NCBI RefSeq assembly: GCF_004216895.1
Contig: NZ_SGXE01000002.1
Span: 186,001-250,000 of the forward strand
Length of the DNA stretch: 64,000 bases
From: Aquimarina brevivitae
GTDB taxonomy: Bacteria; Bacteroidota; Bacteroidia; Flavobacteriales; Flavobacteriaceae
Direction of reading: 5' to 3'
Of the stretch, positions 53,902 through 63,960 are shown one piece after another. Numbering within the stretch: position 1 is the stretch's first letter; each line of letters starts with the position of its first letter. The notes under the pieces are model-generated. The model was not told the DNA's origin and ran no database searches. It saw only the letters and a list, made by a program, of their open reading frames with translations. The position numbers were made by a program, and so were the translations under genes.

Positions 53902-54648
53902 ATGGGTAGAATTACAGAGACAGTAAAAGTTTTATTAATCATTAACGTTATTTTCTTTGTAGGGTCACTGACCCTGGGAGACAAGGCTATTGAGATGTTT
54001 GGTCTTTGGTTTCCCAAGAATGAAAACTTTGCGTTCTGGCAGGTGATTACCCATATGTTTATGCATGGTGGTTTAATGCACTTAATTTTCAATATGTACG
54101 CGTTATGGGCTTTTGGGAGTCCAGTCGAACAAATTTTAGGAAAAAATAAATTTATTTTTCTATATTTTTCCTGTGGTCTAGGAGCTATGGGTCTTCATCT
54201 ATTATATAACTATTATCAATTTACTTCAGGATTCAATACTTTAATAGATTTAGGAGTCAATCCAAATGACATTTATGATTTGATTAAACAAGGGTATAGA
54301 GTTAACGCTGAAGCATTTGATATAGCCTATCGAGCTACTATTGAAAGCTTTAACTCTTCATTTAGTGATCCAGCTGTGGGTGCCTCAGGAGCAATTTATG
54401 GAATTTTAGTTGCCTTTGGTATAAGTTTTCCAGAATCATCCTTAATGTTAATCTTTTTTCCTGTACCAATTAAGGCTAAATATTTTATTCCTGGTTTAAT
54501 TGGGTTAGATTTGATTTTTGGATTGACTGGCAATTCTTTTTTAGGTCAAAATATAGCTCATTTTGCACATATCGGCGGAGCCTTAATAGGTTTTATCACG
54601 ATGTGGTATTGGAAAAAAAATTCGTTTAATCAGAACCGTTGGTATTAG
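53902..54648 (+). CDS. Rhomboid intramembrane serine protease (first of two)
   Basis: Rhomboids cut membrane proteins within the bilayer using a Ser-His dyad. This 248-residue protein has about six helices, the HMFMHGGLMHLIFNMYALW block in the second helix region, the catalytic serine in VGASGAIYGI and the histidine in IAHFAHIGGALIG. It begins three bases after mutL and overlaps nothing, forming one operon with the second rhomboid gene. Confidence 0.92.
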   Translation: MGRITETVKVLLIINVIFFVGSLTLGDKAIEMFGLWFPKNENFAFWQVITHMFMHGGLMHLIFNMYALWAFGSPVEQILGKNKFIFLYFSCGLGAMGLHLLYNYYQFTSGFNTLIDLGVNPNDIYDLIKQGYRVNAEAFDIAYRATIESFNSSFSDPAVGASGAIYGILVAFGISFPESSLMLIFFPVPIKAKYFIPGLIGLDLIFGLTGNSFLGQNIAHFAHIGGALIGFITMWYWKKNSFNQNRWY

Positions 54649-54650
54649 TT

Positions 54651-55556
54651 ATGGCAAGTAATGATTTGACATATAAATGGAAGACATCAAATGTAATGAT
54701 CAAACTGATCGTTATTAATGCACTCATATTCATTGGAGCTACTTTGGGTTCCTGGATTTTCGGATATGGTCCCGAGCAAACGATGAAATGGTTTGTTTTG
54801 CCCAGTAATCCTACTGATTTTATCTATCAGGTTTGGGGGTTGGTTACCTATAGCTTTTTGCATTTTGGATTCTGGCATGTCTTTTGGAACATGCTGATGC
54901 TCTATTGGTTTGGGCAATATGTGTTGAACTTGTTTACTGAAAAGCGATTTTTAACCATTTACCTATTAGGGGGTATTGCCGGTGGTGCCCTATTCGTATT
55001 GGCTTATAATTTATTTCCAGCTTTAGCGGGTAGAAACGGATATTTAATTGGGGCGTCTGCTGCCGTACTGGCAATTGTGATTTTTATTGCCACATATACT
55101 CCCAATGCGGCGATTCGTATTTTCTTTTTTACCGTAAAGTTATGGCAGGTTGGTTTGGTTATGGTTTTGATGGATTTGGTACAGCTCCCTAATCAAAATG
55201 CTGCCACGGGTAATGCCGGGGGTATGATAGCACATCTTGGAGGCGCGGCTTTTGGGTATGCCTATGCCATGCAACTTAAAAAAGGAAGAGATATAGGTAG
55301 CTGGTTTGAGGGACTAATGGATAGTATTGCCAGTATATTTAAACCCAAAAAGAAAAGTCCGCTTAAAACCGTGCATAAAAGTAAAGGTCGTACTTCATCC
55401 TCGACCACTTCTTCTTATCGTTCCAAAACGTCATCAGATGTTAAAGATAATAATCAAAAGAAGATTGATGCCATACTGGATAAGATCAGCAAAAGCGGGT
55501 ATGATAGTCTGACGAAAGAAGAAAAGGATTTTCTTTTTAAGGCCGGTAAAGAATAA
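54651..55556 (+). CDS. Rhomboid-family protein with GASA motif (second of two)
   Basis: This 301-residue paralogue shows the FLHFGFWHVFWNMLMLYWFG block, a serine in LIGASAAVLAIV in place of the usual GASG, and the histidine in MIAHLGGAAFGYAYA. Serine and histidine remain, so activity is possible. A C-terminal cytoplasmic tail (about residues 220-301) is Lys/Ser-rich and absent from the first rhomboid. The start at 54651 is chosen because it follows the previous stop at 54648; an in-frame ATG at 54639 would overlap it. Confidence 0.9.
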   Translation: MASNDLTYKWKTSNVMIKLIVINALIFIGATLGSWIFGYGPEQTMKWFVLPSNPTDFIYQVWGLVTYSFLHFGFWHVFWNMLMLYWFGQYVLNLFTEKRFLTIYLLGGIAGGALFVLAYNLFPALAGRNGYLIGASAAVLAIVIFIATYTPNAAIRIFFFTVKLWQVGLVMVLMDLVQLPNQNAATGNAGGMIAHLGGAAFGYAYAMQLKKGRDIGSWFEGLMDSIASIFKPKKKSPLKTVHKSKGRTSSSTTSSYRSKTSSDVKDNNQKKIDAILDKISKSGYDSLTKEEKDFLFKAGKE

Positions 55557-55557
55557 T

Positions 55558-56574
55558 ATGCGAAAATTGTTAAACAAACTTGTATTTGTCGCAAACTCCG
55601 TCGTTGCCTTTGCGTTATTGCTGTCGTATTTGTTACCGTATGTGTCTCCAGTTTCCTTTTCGTTATTGTCCGTATTAAGTTTAGCAGTTCCCTTATTATT
55701 ACTGGTTAACATCTTTTTTTTGGTGTACTGGGCTGTTCAGCTCAACAAGCGACTATTACTATCTCTGTTAGTACTAATGTTAGGACTGAGTCATGTTTTA
55801 TCACTGTATAAAATCAGTAATACAACAAAAGTAGCTGCTGCCGAAGGTGTATCACTGATGAGTTATAATGTACATAGCTTTAATCGATTCAATTGGATAG
55901 CCTCAGATAGCATACCCCATCAGATTTCAACACTTATCAAACAAGAGCAACCAGATATTTTTTGTGTGCAAGAATATTTTGACACGCCCCATATTGACTT
56001 TGCCCAATATCCCTATACCTATAAAGATTTTAATAATGACAACGGGGAGTTGGCGTTGGTTATTTTCTCTAAATTCCCTATCGTCAATAAAGGATCGTTA
56101 CAATTTAAGAAAACACCAAACAATATTATTTTTGCGGATATTAAAGTAAATAATGATACGCTTAGGGTGTACAATGTACATTTACAATCGCATAAGATCA
56201 ATCCAGATAAAGAAGCCCTGGCGAAAGAAGACTCTAAGAAACTGCTACAACGTATTCAGAGCTCTTTTAAAAAGCAGCAAAATCAGGCCGAATTGTTATC
56301 AACCCACCTCAAATCATCGCCTTATAAAAATGTAGTGATTGGTGATTTCAATAATTCAGCGTTTTCTTATGTGTACAATTTAGTTCGTTCGGAACGTTTG
56401 AAGGACGCTTTTAAAGAAGCCGGCAGTGGATTTGGAAAAACCTTTGAATTTGATTTCTTTCCCCTACGTATTGATTTCATACTAGTTGCCGAAGAATTGG
56501 AAGTAGTGGAGTTCAAAACCTTTGACGCTAAACTATCCGATCATTATCCTATTTTATCACGAATTAAATTTTAG
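55558..56574 (+). CDS. Membrane-anchored endonuclease/exonuclease/phosphatase-family protein
   Basis: The N-terminal 80 residues hold two or three hydrophobic helices; the rest is an EEP-fold domain with the motifs MSYNVHSFNRFNW, FCVQEYFD, NVVIGDFNNSAF and the closing LSDHYPILSRIKF, so the Asp/His/Glu catalytic set is complete. Such proteins hydrolyse phosphodiesters; the substrate (nucleic acid or lipid) cannot be told. It starts one base after the second rhomboid stop, in the mutL operon. Confidence 0.9.
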   Translation: MRKLLNKLVFVANSVVAFALLLSYLLPYVSPVSFSLLSVLSLAVPLLLLVNIFFLVYWAVQLNKRLLLSLLVLMLGLSHVLSLYKISNTTKVAAAEGVSLMSYNVHSFNRFNWIASDSIPHQISTLIKQEQPDIFCVQEYFDTPHIDFAQYPYTYKDFNNDNGELALVIFSKFPIVNKGSLQFKKTPNNIIFADIKVNNDTLRVYNVHLQSHKINPDKEALAKEDSKKLLQRIQSSFKKQQNQAELLSTHLKSSPYKNVVIGDFNNSAFSYVYNLVRSERLKDAFKEAGSGFGKTFEFDFFPLRIDFILVAEELEVVEFKTFDAKLSDHYPILSRIKF

Positions 56575-56612
56575 ATTTGTAGCTTATTTTTATACGTTTA
56601 ATCCTGTATGCT

Positions 56613-57926
56613 ATGAGCAACGATTTCCTAGAAGATTTATTAGAAGCCTTATCATTTTCTCCTGATAATATACCATTACGGATCAGAGTAGCCAAAATCT
56701 ATGTTGAAAAGAGTGATTTTGTCAATGCCGAAGCCCAATACATCAAAGTACTTCAGTTAGATGGTAACCATAACAAAGCTAAATTTGGTTTAGCCGACTG
56801 TTATGTAAAATTGAAAAAATATGCCGCTGCAGAAATTATTCTTGAAGAATTATTAGAGCAAGATGCTTCTAATCTTCAGTGGTTAGAATTGCTTTGTTAC
56901 TGTAAATTAGCGAACAATGCAATCGCTGAAGCACAGGAAATTTATCAAGACATGATGGAACTGGATCCAGATTATGAAAATGAAGATTTTGATACCAAAC
57001 TTAGAGTTCAGCTGTCGGGTGGAGATGAGGATGACTTTATAGATGAAGATGCCATACAATTAGTTAATAAACCAGCTATAGATTTTACAGATGTTGGTGG
57101 GATGGATGAGGTAAAAAATCAAATTGCTTTAAAAATTATTAAACCTTTAGAGCATCAGGAGCTTTACAAAGCTTATGGTAAAAAAATAGGAGGAGGTATT
57201 TTATTATATGGGCCACCTGGTTGTGGTAAAACGCATCTGGCAAGAGCAACAGCAGGAGAAATCAATGCAAATTTTATTAATGTCGGTATCAATGATATTT
57301 TGGACATGTGGATTGGTAATAGCGAAAAAAATCTGCACGAATTATTTGAAATGGCGCGTCGAAATACGCCCTGTGTCATTTTTATTGACGAAATAGATGC
57401 ATTGGGTGCCAATCGCAACGATATGCATAAATCAGCAGGTCGTAATGTGATCAATCAATTTTTGGCGGAGTTGGATGGCATAGAAAGTAATAATGAAGGG
57501 ATTTTGATCATTGGTGCAACCAATACACCTTGGCATCTGGACCCTGCGTTTAGAAGACCGGGTAGGTTCGATCGAATTATATTTGTGTCTCCACCAGATC
57601 AAAAAGCAAAAGCAGCTATTTATCAAATAATGCTTAAGGATAAACCTATTGCAGACATCGATTATACAAAACTGGCTAAGCTGTCTAAAGATTTTTCAGG
57701 CGCAGACATTCAAGCAGTAATTGATATTGCCATTGAAGATAAGTTGATGGCGTCTTTTGCGGACGGTGTTCCTAAGCCCTTGTCAACAAAAGATATATTA
57801 AAAAGCATCAAAAAAATTAAACCCAGCACTAAGGAGTGGTTTGTGACCTCAAAGAATTATGCGCTTTATGCAAATGATTCTGGATTATACGATGAAATTT
57901 TGACCTATTTAAATATCAAAAAGTAA
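56613..57926 (+). CDS. TPR-AAA+ ATPase
   Basis: The 437-residue protein joins an N-terminal tetratricopeptide region (about residues 1-130) to one AAA+ module resembling the FtsH/CDC48 class: DVGGMDEVKNQIALKIIKPL, Walker A GPPGCGKTH near residue 202, Walker B VIFIDEIDA near 255, sensor-1 GATNTPWHLD and the arginine finger region RRPGRFDRIIF. No protease domain follows, so it is likely a remodelling ATPase. The next gene begins directly at its stop (TAAATG) and is also a TPR protein, which suggests a functional pair. Confidence 0.9.
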   Translation: MSNDFLEDLLEALSFSPDNIPLRIRVAKIYVEKSDFVNAEAQYIKVLQLDGNHNKAKFGLADCYVKLKKYAAAEIILEELLEQDASNLQWLELLCYCKLANNAIAEAQEIYQDMMELDPDYENEDFDTKLRVQLSGGDEDDFIDEDAIQLVNKPAIDFTDVGGMDEVKNQIALKIIKPLEHQELYKAYGKKIGGGILLYGPPGCGKTHLARATAGEINANFINVGINDILDMWIGNSEKNLHELFEMARRNTPCVIFIDEIDALGANRNDMHKSAGRNVINQFLAELDGIESNNEGILIIGATNTPWHLDPAFRRPGRFDRIIFVSPPDQKAKAAIYQIMLKDKPIADIDYTKLAKLSKDFSGADIQAVIDIAIEDKLMASFADGVPKPLSTKDILKSIKKIKPSTKEWFVTSKNYALYANDSGLYDEILTYLNIKK

Positions 57927-59156
57927 ATGGAGGATTCAGTTTTTGAAAGAGGGTATCAACTGTTTCAGGTGCAAAAATTTGATGCTGCAATAGAATACTT
58001 GCAACAGGCATTACAACAAGATCCTGACCATTATGGAGCAAAAAGTTTACTGGTAAGTTGTTATATTGAAAAAGAGGACTTTGCCAGGGCAAATACATTA
58101 AACGATTCTTTATTGGCTATATATCCTAACGATGATGAGTTGTTTTATAAAAGAGCTATAATCGCCGCTGCTTCTGATAAGGAAGCACTTAGTAAGCAGA
58201 GTATTGATGAAGCGATACGTTTGAACCCTTACTATTCTGGATATTTTGGTTTTAAAGCACATTTGCACTTAATTTCTAAAGATTATGCTCTTGCGCTTGG
58301 CTTAGCAAATAAAGGTTTAGAGCTTGACCCAAATGACGTGTTTTGTCTAAACATAAGAGCACAGGCGCTGACTAAACTTAATCGTACAGATGAGGCAAAT
58401 GATACCATTCAAAATACGCTGTACCAAGATCCTGAAGGCAGTTTTTCTCACGCTAACGTAGGATGGATAGCCCTTGAGCAAGGCAATCATAAAAAGGCAC
58501 TAAATCACTTTAAAGAATCCTTACATAATGACCCTACAAATGCCTATGCACAAGAAGGGATGCAAGAAGCTATAAAGGCTAAAAATTTTGTGTATAGAAC
58601 GTATTTAAAATATGCCTTTTGGATGGCTAATAAATCATCCAAAAGTCAATGGGGATTTATTATTGGATTATTTATTGTATATCGAATATTGGCTAAAGTA
58701 TTGGCCTCTTCGGGCAATGAAAACTTAGCTTATCTCGTCATCGTACCTTATATGTTGTTTGTTGTAGGAGGTTGGATCATGGAACCTATGTCTAATATGA
58801 TTTTACGTTTTCATTCCTATGGAAAGTACCTATTAAGCAAGAACCAAAAAGCCTCAGGTACTATTTTCTTTATCTTATTAGTACTGGGAACTATAGCCAG
58901 TGTGTTATATGGTATCTACGATAATACTTTAATACTGTTAATTGCTATTGCATTTTTTGCGACTATCATTCCTGCTACCAGGGGAATTCTAGCAGAAAGC
59001 AAATGGACCAGAACTATAAGTCTTGTTGTAGTGATATATACCCTTTTTATGGGTTTTTTTGGGTTTTTGATAGTAGAGGATGCTTTTTGGATAGGTGCTT
59101 CAGTGCCTTTAGGAGTGGTTGTCTATACCTGGATTTCAGGCTTTTTGGAAGATTAA
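57927..59156 (+). CDS. TPR protein with C-terminal membrane domain
   Basis: The 409-residue product has TPR repeats over residues 1-215 (for example AIEYLQQALQQDPDHYGAKSLLVSCYIEKEDFARA) and about five membrane helices from residue 240 to 405. No catalytic motif is visible. It directly abuts the TPR-AAA gene and may recruit that ATPase to the membrane; this is inference from adjacency and shared TPRs. It converges on the DUF6122 gene. Confidence 0.85.
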   Translation: MEDSVFERGYQLFQVQKFDAAIEYLQQALQQDPDHYGAKSLLVSCYIEKEDFARANTLNDSLLAIYPNDDELFYKRAIIAAASDKEALSKQSIDEAIRLNPYYSGYFGFKAHLHLISKDYALALGLANKGLELDPNDVFCLNIRAQALTKLNRTDEANDTIQNTLYQDPEGSFSHANVGWIALEQGNHKKALNHFKESLHNDPTNAYAQEGMQEAIKAKNFVYRTYLKYAFWMANKSSKSQWGFIIGLFIVYRILAKVLASSGNENLAYLVIVPYMLFVVGGWIMEPMSNMILRFHSYGKYLLSKNQKASGTIFFILLVLGTIASVLYGIYDNTLILLIAIAFFATIIPATRGILAESKWTRTISLVVVIYTLFMGFFGFLIVEDAFWIGASVPLGVVVYTWISGFLED

Positions 59157-59159
59157 GAA

Positions 59160-60106
<947 letters not shown>

Positions 60107-60130
60107 AATAAAATTAATGCGTTGTGCGGT

Positions 60131-61699
60131 TTATGCTTTCTTTCTTCTTTTTCTAAATTGCATATACGCGATATAAATCGCCAGTGCTACTAAGAAATAA
60201 ACGAAATACGATACTGGTTTACCGCTGCCACCTACCGTAGTAAATAGACGTTCCCAACGGATTTTATTCATAATACCTTTGGCATTACCGTCCCAACTTA
60301 ACCAGATAAACACCGGTTTACCTACGATGTGTGTTTCAGGTACATAACCCCAATAACGGCTATCTTCACTATTATGGCGATTATCACCCATCATCCAATA
60401 ATAGTTTTGTTTAAAGGTATATTCCTTCAAAGGTTGACCATTTAATAGCACCTGATTTCCTTCTACAGAAAGTTGATTGGCGATACCCATCTCTGAGCCT
60501 TCATACACTTCGATAATTCTTCGGTATAAGGAGAAGTTTTTAAGGTCCATTTTTACTGTTTTTCCTGCTTCAGGAATATAAATTGGACCAAAATTATCGC
60601 GATTCCAATCTACTTTACCATTATTAGGAAAAATGGACGGGTCTTTTAAACCTACCTTCATAACATTTCTGTCCAAAGAAGTAACAGATGGATGATTTTT
60701 AAATTTTTCTGCAGCTTCGTCAGTTAGACCTGCTGAACTGAACTGTTGGCCGTTGTAGAAAAATTCATTTGGCTTTATGTGGTACCTGTTGTATAGGTTT
60801 TGTTTGCTAAAATTACCTCCGTTGGTAGTACCTGTATATGAAAATTGTAATTGAGCTCTGTCTGGTAGTTCATTTTGTTTGCCATCGATAAACACATAAC
60901 CATTTCGGATGGATAAGCTATCTCCAGGAACGCCAACACAGCGTTTAACATAATTTGATTTTTTATCAATAGGCTTGTAAACCGAAATATTGGATTGATC
61001 AAAAAAGTAACGCAAAGTATCATTGGGTAAACTGAAAACTACAATGTCATTACGTTCGATATCTTGAAAACCAGGTAAACGGAAATACGGGTATTGTGGA
61101 TTGGCTAGATACGATTTTGTTTTCACTACAGGAATGGTATCGTGTACCATAGGAAAAGAAACTGCTGTCATCGGAGTTCTTGCCCCGTAGTGGAACTTAC
61201 TCACAAATAAAAAGTCACCTACAAGTAAAGTACGCTCCAAGGATCCGGTCGGTATCGTGTAGGGTTGCATAACGTAAGTGTGCACCAAAGTTGCAGCAAT
61301 AACTGCAAATAGGATGGAGCTCACCCATTCGCCAGCAGCAGTTTTAGGTTTCAAATCACGATCCTCGATATAGTCAACGGCTACTGCGTAATTGACATAA
61401 AAGATATAAAAACCAAGTGTTACGATAACCAAAATAGTGTCTTGCGTGCTATTTTTACCAAAACTACGGATAGTTTCTACCCATATGATAGGGAGCATAA
61501 TCACATTAATCACTGGGATAAACAATAAAATTACCCACCACCAAGGACGATTGATAATTTTCATCAGTATAACTGCGTTGTAAACCGGTATTAGGGCTTC
61601 CCAGGCTTTACGCCCTGCTTTGGCGTATAATTTCCAGGTTCCTGCAAAATGAATTACCTGAAGAATCAGGAAAAAAATAAACCATTCTGTAAGTGTCAT
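60131..61699 (-). CDS. lepB: Signal peptidase I, long Bacteroidota form
   Basis: LepB removes signal peptides from exported proteins at the inner membrane. The 522-residue protein has several N-terminal helices (about residues 1-145), the catalytic serine in QPYTIPTGSLERTLLVGDFLFVSKFHYG, the catalytic lysine in SNYVKRCVGVPGDSL, and the closing box YYWMMGDNRHNSEDSRYWGYVP, with a membrane helix at the C terminus. A long insert separates the lysine region from the last box, as usual in Bacteroidota. It lies in an operon from parB to DUF6122. Confidence 0.95.
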   Translation of the reverse strand: MTLTEWFIFFLILQVIHFAGTWKLYAKAGRKAWEALIPVYNAVILMKIINRPWWWVILLFIPVINVIMLPIIWVETIRSFGKNSTQDTILVIVTLGFYIFYVNYAVAVDYIEDRDLKPKTAAGEWVSSILFAVIAATLVHTYVMQPYTIPTGSLERTLLVGDFLFVSKFHYGARTPMTAVSFPMVHDTIPVVKTKSYLANPQYPYFRLPGFQDIERNDIVVFSLPNDTLRYFFDQSNISVYKPIDKKSNYVKRCVGVPGDSLSIRNGYVFIDGKQNELPDRAQLQFSYTGTTNGGNFSKQNLYNRYHIKPNEFFYNGQQFSSAGLTDEAAEKFKNHPSVTSLDRNVMKVGLKDPSIFPNNGKVDWNRDNFGPIYIPEAGKTVKMDLKNFSLYRRIIEVYEGSEMGIANQLSVEGNQVLLNGQPLKEYTFKQNYYWMMGDNRHNSEDSRYWGYVPETHIVGKPVFIWLSWDGNAKGIMNKIRWERLFTTVGGSGKPVSYFVYFLVALAIYIAYMQFRKRRKKA

Positions 61700-61747
61700 A
61701 TTGTAATTTTTTTAATAAATATCGTAAACAGTGTTTGTGTTACAGCC

Positions 61748-62446
61748 TTAGAGTCCTAAAACATCTTTCATGGTATAAACTCCAGTTTTTCCGTGCAACC
61801 ATTCCGCAGCGATCACAGCACCTAGTGCAAATCCTGACCTATCGTGAGCCGTGTGCTTTATTTCGATGTCATCAACTGCAGAACTGTAGGTTATCGAATG
61901 CGTTCCAGGTACATTTTCTATACGTTTGGCGGTTATAGGTATGGTTGTAGCATCTCCTTGATCCAGGCTCCATTTTTCTTTTTTGGAGTTTGCAATGATG
62001 CCTTCTGCCAAAGTAATTGCGGTTCCACTGGGAGCATCTAGCTTTTGAGTATGATGTATTTCTTCCATAGTTACTTCATAATCAGAAATCCCATTCATCA
62101 TTTTTGCTAACTTTTTGTTGAGCTCAAAGAAAAGATTAACGCCCAGGCTATAATTAGAAGCATAGATAAAAGCTCCCTTTTTTTCTTTACAAAGTGCAAT
62201 TACTTTGTCATACTCTTCTAACCATCCAGTGGTTCCTGATACCACAGGAACACCCTTAGTAATGCATTTGGTAATATTTGAAACTGCCGCATTCGGTACA
62301 CTAAAATCAATCGCTACATCTGCATCGGCGAGTTCGTAATCCGTATCGTCTTTATCTACACGAAGCACAATATGATGGCCTCGGTCTGTTGCTATTTTTT
62401 CAATGGTTTTACCCATTTTTCCATATCCGAGAAGTGCAATTTTCAT
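61748..62446 (-). CDS. dapB: 4-hydroxy-tetrahydrodipicolinate reductase
   Basis: DapB reduces hydroxytetrahydrodipicolinate in the diaminopimelate and lysine route, supplying peptidoglycan. The N-terminal NAD(P)H-binding motif GYGKMGKTIEKIA, the VVSGTTGW block and the active-site sequence EIHHTQKLDAPSGTA are present. The 232-residue length fits the shorter Bacteroidota form. It lies 48 bases before lepB and 13 after the DUF5683 gene. Confidence 0.96.
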   Translation of the reverse strand: MKIALLGYGKMGKTIEKIATDRGHHIVLRVDKDDTDYELADADVAIDFSVPNAAVSNITKCITKGVPVVSGTTGWLEEYDKVIALCKEKKGAFIYASNYSLGVNLFFELNKKLAKMMNGISDYEVTMEEIHHTQKLDAPSGTAITLAEGIIANSKKEKWSLDQGDATTIPITAKRIENVPGTHSITYSSAVDDIEIKHTAHDRSGFALGAVIAAEWLHGKTGVYTMKDVLGL

Positions 62447-62459
62447 AAATAGTCGTTTT

Positions 62460-63050
62460 CTAGAAGCTATAGCTCAGGGAAAGCCCATAATTAGGCTTTG
62501 CGTTTAAATCATTAAAGTTCATTTTTGGTCGAAGGGAAAGATCTTCTGAGATGCTATATTGTTGTAAATGTGCTGTAACATTAGCATCTACAATGTTGAG
62601 TACATATAGCCCTACTGTAACTAACAACGCCAACTCTGCATCCCTTCTAAACCTTCTTTGTAAATCAATTAACTGATTGTCTGTAAGGTTTGAGAACTCC
62701 AAATTATTAGGATCTTCTCCTGCTAGTCGGGCCTTATAGGTATTTCTTAAATCCCTATAGGTGTTGTTATTCTGCCTGTAAAAATAAATTCCTGTTCCAA
62801 TGGCACCATAAACGATCGGTATTTTCCAGTACTTTTTGGTATAGGCTTGACCTAATCCGGGTAGTATTGCAGAATAAAAAGCGGCTCTTGCGGGTGCCAA
62901 AGGTTCGTAAGGAGGTATTTCTTTTTCTTTTTTCTTTTTAACTGCCACCTCTTCTGTAGTTATCTTTAGCTCATCGTTTTTATCCTGAGCAGTAACAGCA
63001 GTTATGTAGAGACTACAAAATATGAGAATGTAGTAGACCTTATTTTTCAC
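62460..63050 (-). CDS. DUF5683 protein
   Basis: The protein has a signal peptide (to about TAVTAQ, residue 21), a charged stretch (VAVKKKKEKEIPP), then the family block ARAAFYSAILPGLGQAYTKKYWKIPIVYGAIGTGIYFY and a second hydrophobic segment ELALLVTVGLYVLNIVDANVTAHL, ending in a beta-strand-like tail with a terminal Phe. It is probably an envelope protein, found next to parB in flavobacteria. The function is unknown. Its start overlaps the parB end by 11 bases. Confidence 0.9.
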   Translation of the reverse strand: MKNKVYYILIFCSLYITAVTAQDKNDELKITTEEVAVKKKKEKEIPPYEPLAPARAAFYSAILPGLGQAYTKKYWKIPIVYGAIGTGIYFYRQNNNTYRDLRNTYKARLAGEDPNNLEFSNLTDNQLIDLQRRFRRDAELALLVTVGLYVLNIVDANVTAHLQQYSISEDLSLRPKMNFNDLNAKPNYGLSLSYSF

Positions 63051-63954
63051 TATTGACCAGCTTCTTTAATCTTTTAAAATCTTCTTCTGATGAAAAAGGA
63101 ATTATAAGTTTTCCTTTTCCGTTAGGAGAAACTTTAACGTCAATTTTTGCACCAAAGTATTCAGCAAATTCTTTAACGCCTTTGGATACATATTCCGGCA
63201 CTTTTGTTGTAGTTGCCGATGATTTTGTTCCAGTTGTTGCTCCTGATTTGTCATTTAAAGACCTCACTAATTCTTCAGTGTTGCGGACACTTAGGGAATC
63301 TCCGATAATTTTTTCGTAGATGTCTAATTGTTTTTGTTGTTCGTCTACATTAATCAACGCCCTTCCGTGGCCCATGGAAATAAAACCATCGCGCATACCG
63401 GTTTGGATAATTGGATCAAGTTTTAAAAGACGAAGGTAATTCGCAATAGTAGATCTTTTTTTACCTACGCGATCACTCAGCTGCTCCTGCGTTAGTTTAA
63501 TTTCGTCCATCAGTCGTTGATAAGACAATGCAATTTCGATCGGGTCAAGATCCTGGCGCTGAATGTTTTCTACTAAAGCCATGGTCAGAGATTCCTGATC
63601 ATTGGCAATACGGATATAAGAAGGTATGGTTTCCAACCCTGCAAGTTTAGAAGCACGATAACGTCTTTCTCCCGATACCAGCTGATATTTATTAAAATCC
63701 AGCTTACGAACCGTAATGGGTTGAATCACCCCAATTTCTTTGATTGAGGTTGCTAATTCACGTAGGGTTTCATCATTAAAACTGGTTCTTGGTTGAAAAG
63801 GGTTGACTTCAATACTTTCTAACTCGAGTTCAATAATATTTCCAACTACCTTATCTGCATTTTTATCATCTACAGATTTGATATCATTCTCTGGGTCTTT
63901 CAATAGCGCAGAGAGCCCTCTTCCTAGTGCCTGTTTTTTGGTTGCCTTCGCCAT
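63040..63954 (-). CDS. parB: Chromosome partitioning protein ParB
   Basis: ParB binds parS near the origin, spreads as a CTP-dependent clamp and works with ParA in chromosome segregation. The N terminus ATKKQALGRGLSALLKD may contact ParA; the ParB/Srx domain shows VNPFQPRTSF and the arginine patch GERRYRASKLAG, then ENIQRQDLDPIEIALSYQRL, the KRSTIANYLRLLKL helix-turn-helix and a C-terminal dimer domain after a Ser/Thr-rich linker (about residues 228-255). The length of 304 residues is normal. parA lies directly upstream. Confidence 0.95.
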   Translation of the reverse strand: MAKATKKQALGRGLSALLKDPENDIKSVDDKNADKVVGNIIELELESIEVNPFQPRTSFNDETLRELATSIKEIGVIQPITVRKLDFNKYQLVSGERRYRASKLAGLETIPSYIRIANDQESLTMALVENIQRQDLDPIEIALSYQRLMDEIKLTQEQLSDRVGKKRSTIANYLRLLKLDPIIQTGMRDGFISMGHGRALINVDEQQKQLDIYEKIIGDSLSVRNTEELVRSLNDKSGATTGTKSSATTTKVPEYVSKGVKEFAEYFGAKIDVKVSPNGKGKLIIPFSSEEDFKRLKKLVNSEK

Positions 63955-63960
63955 AAATCC

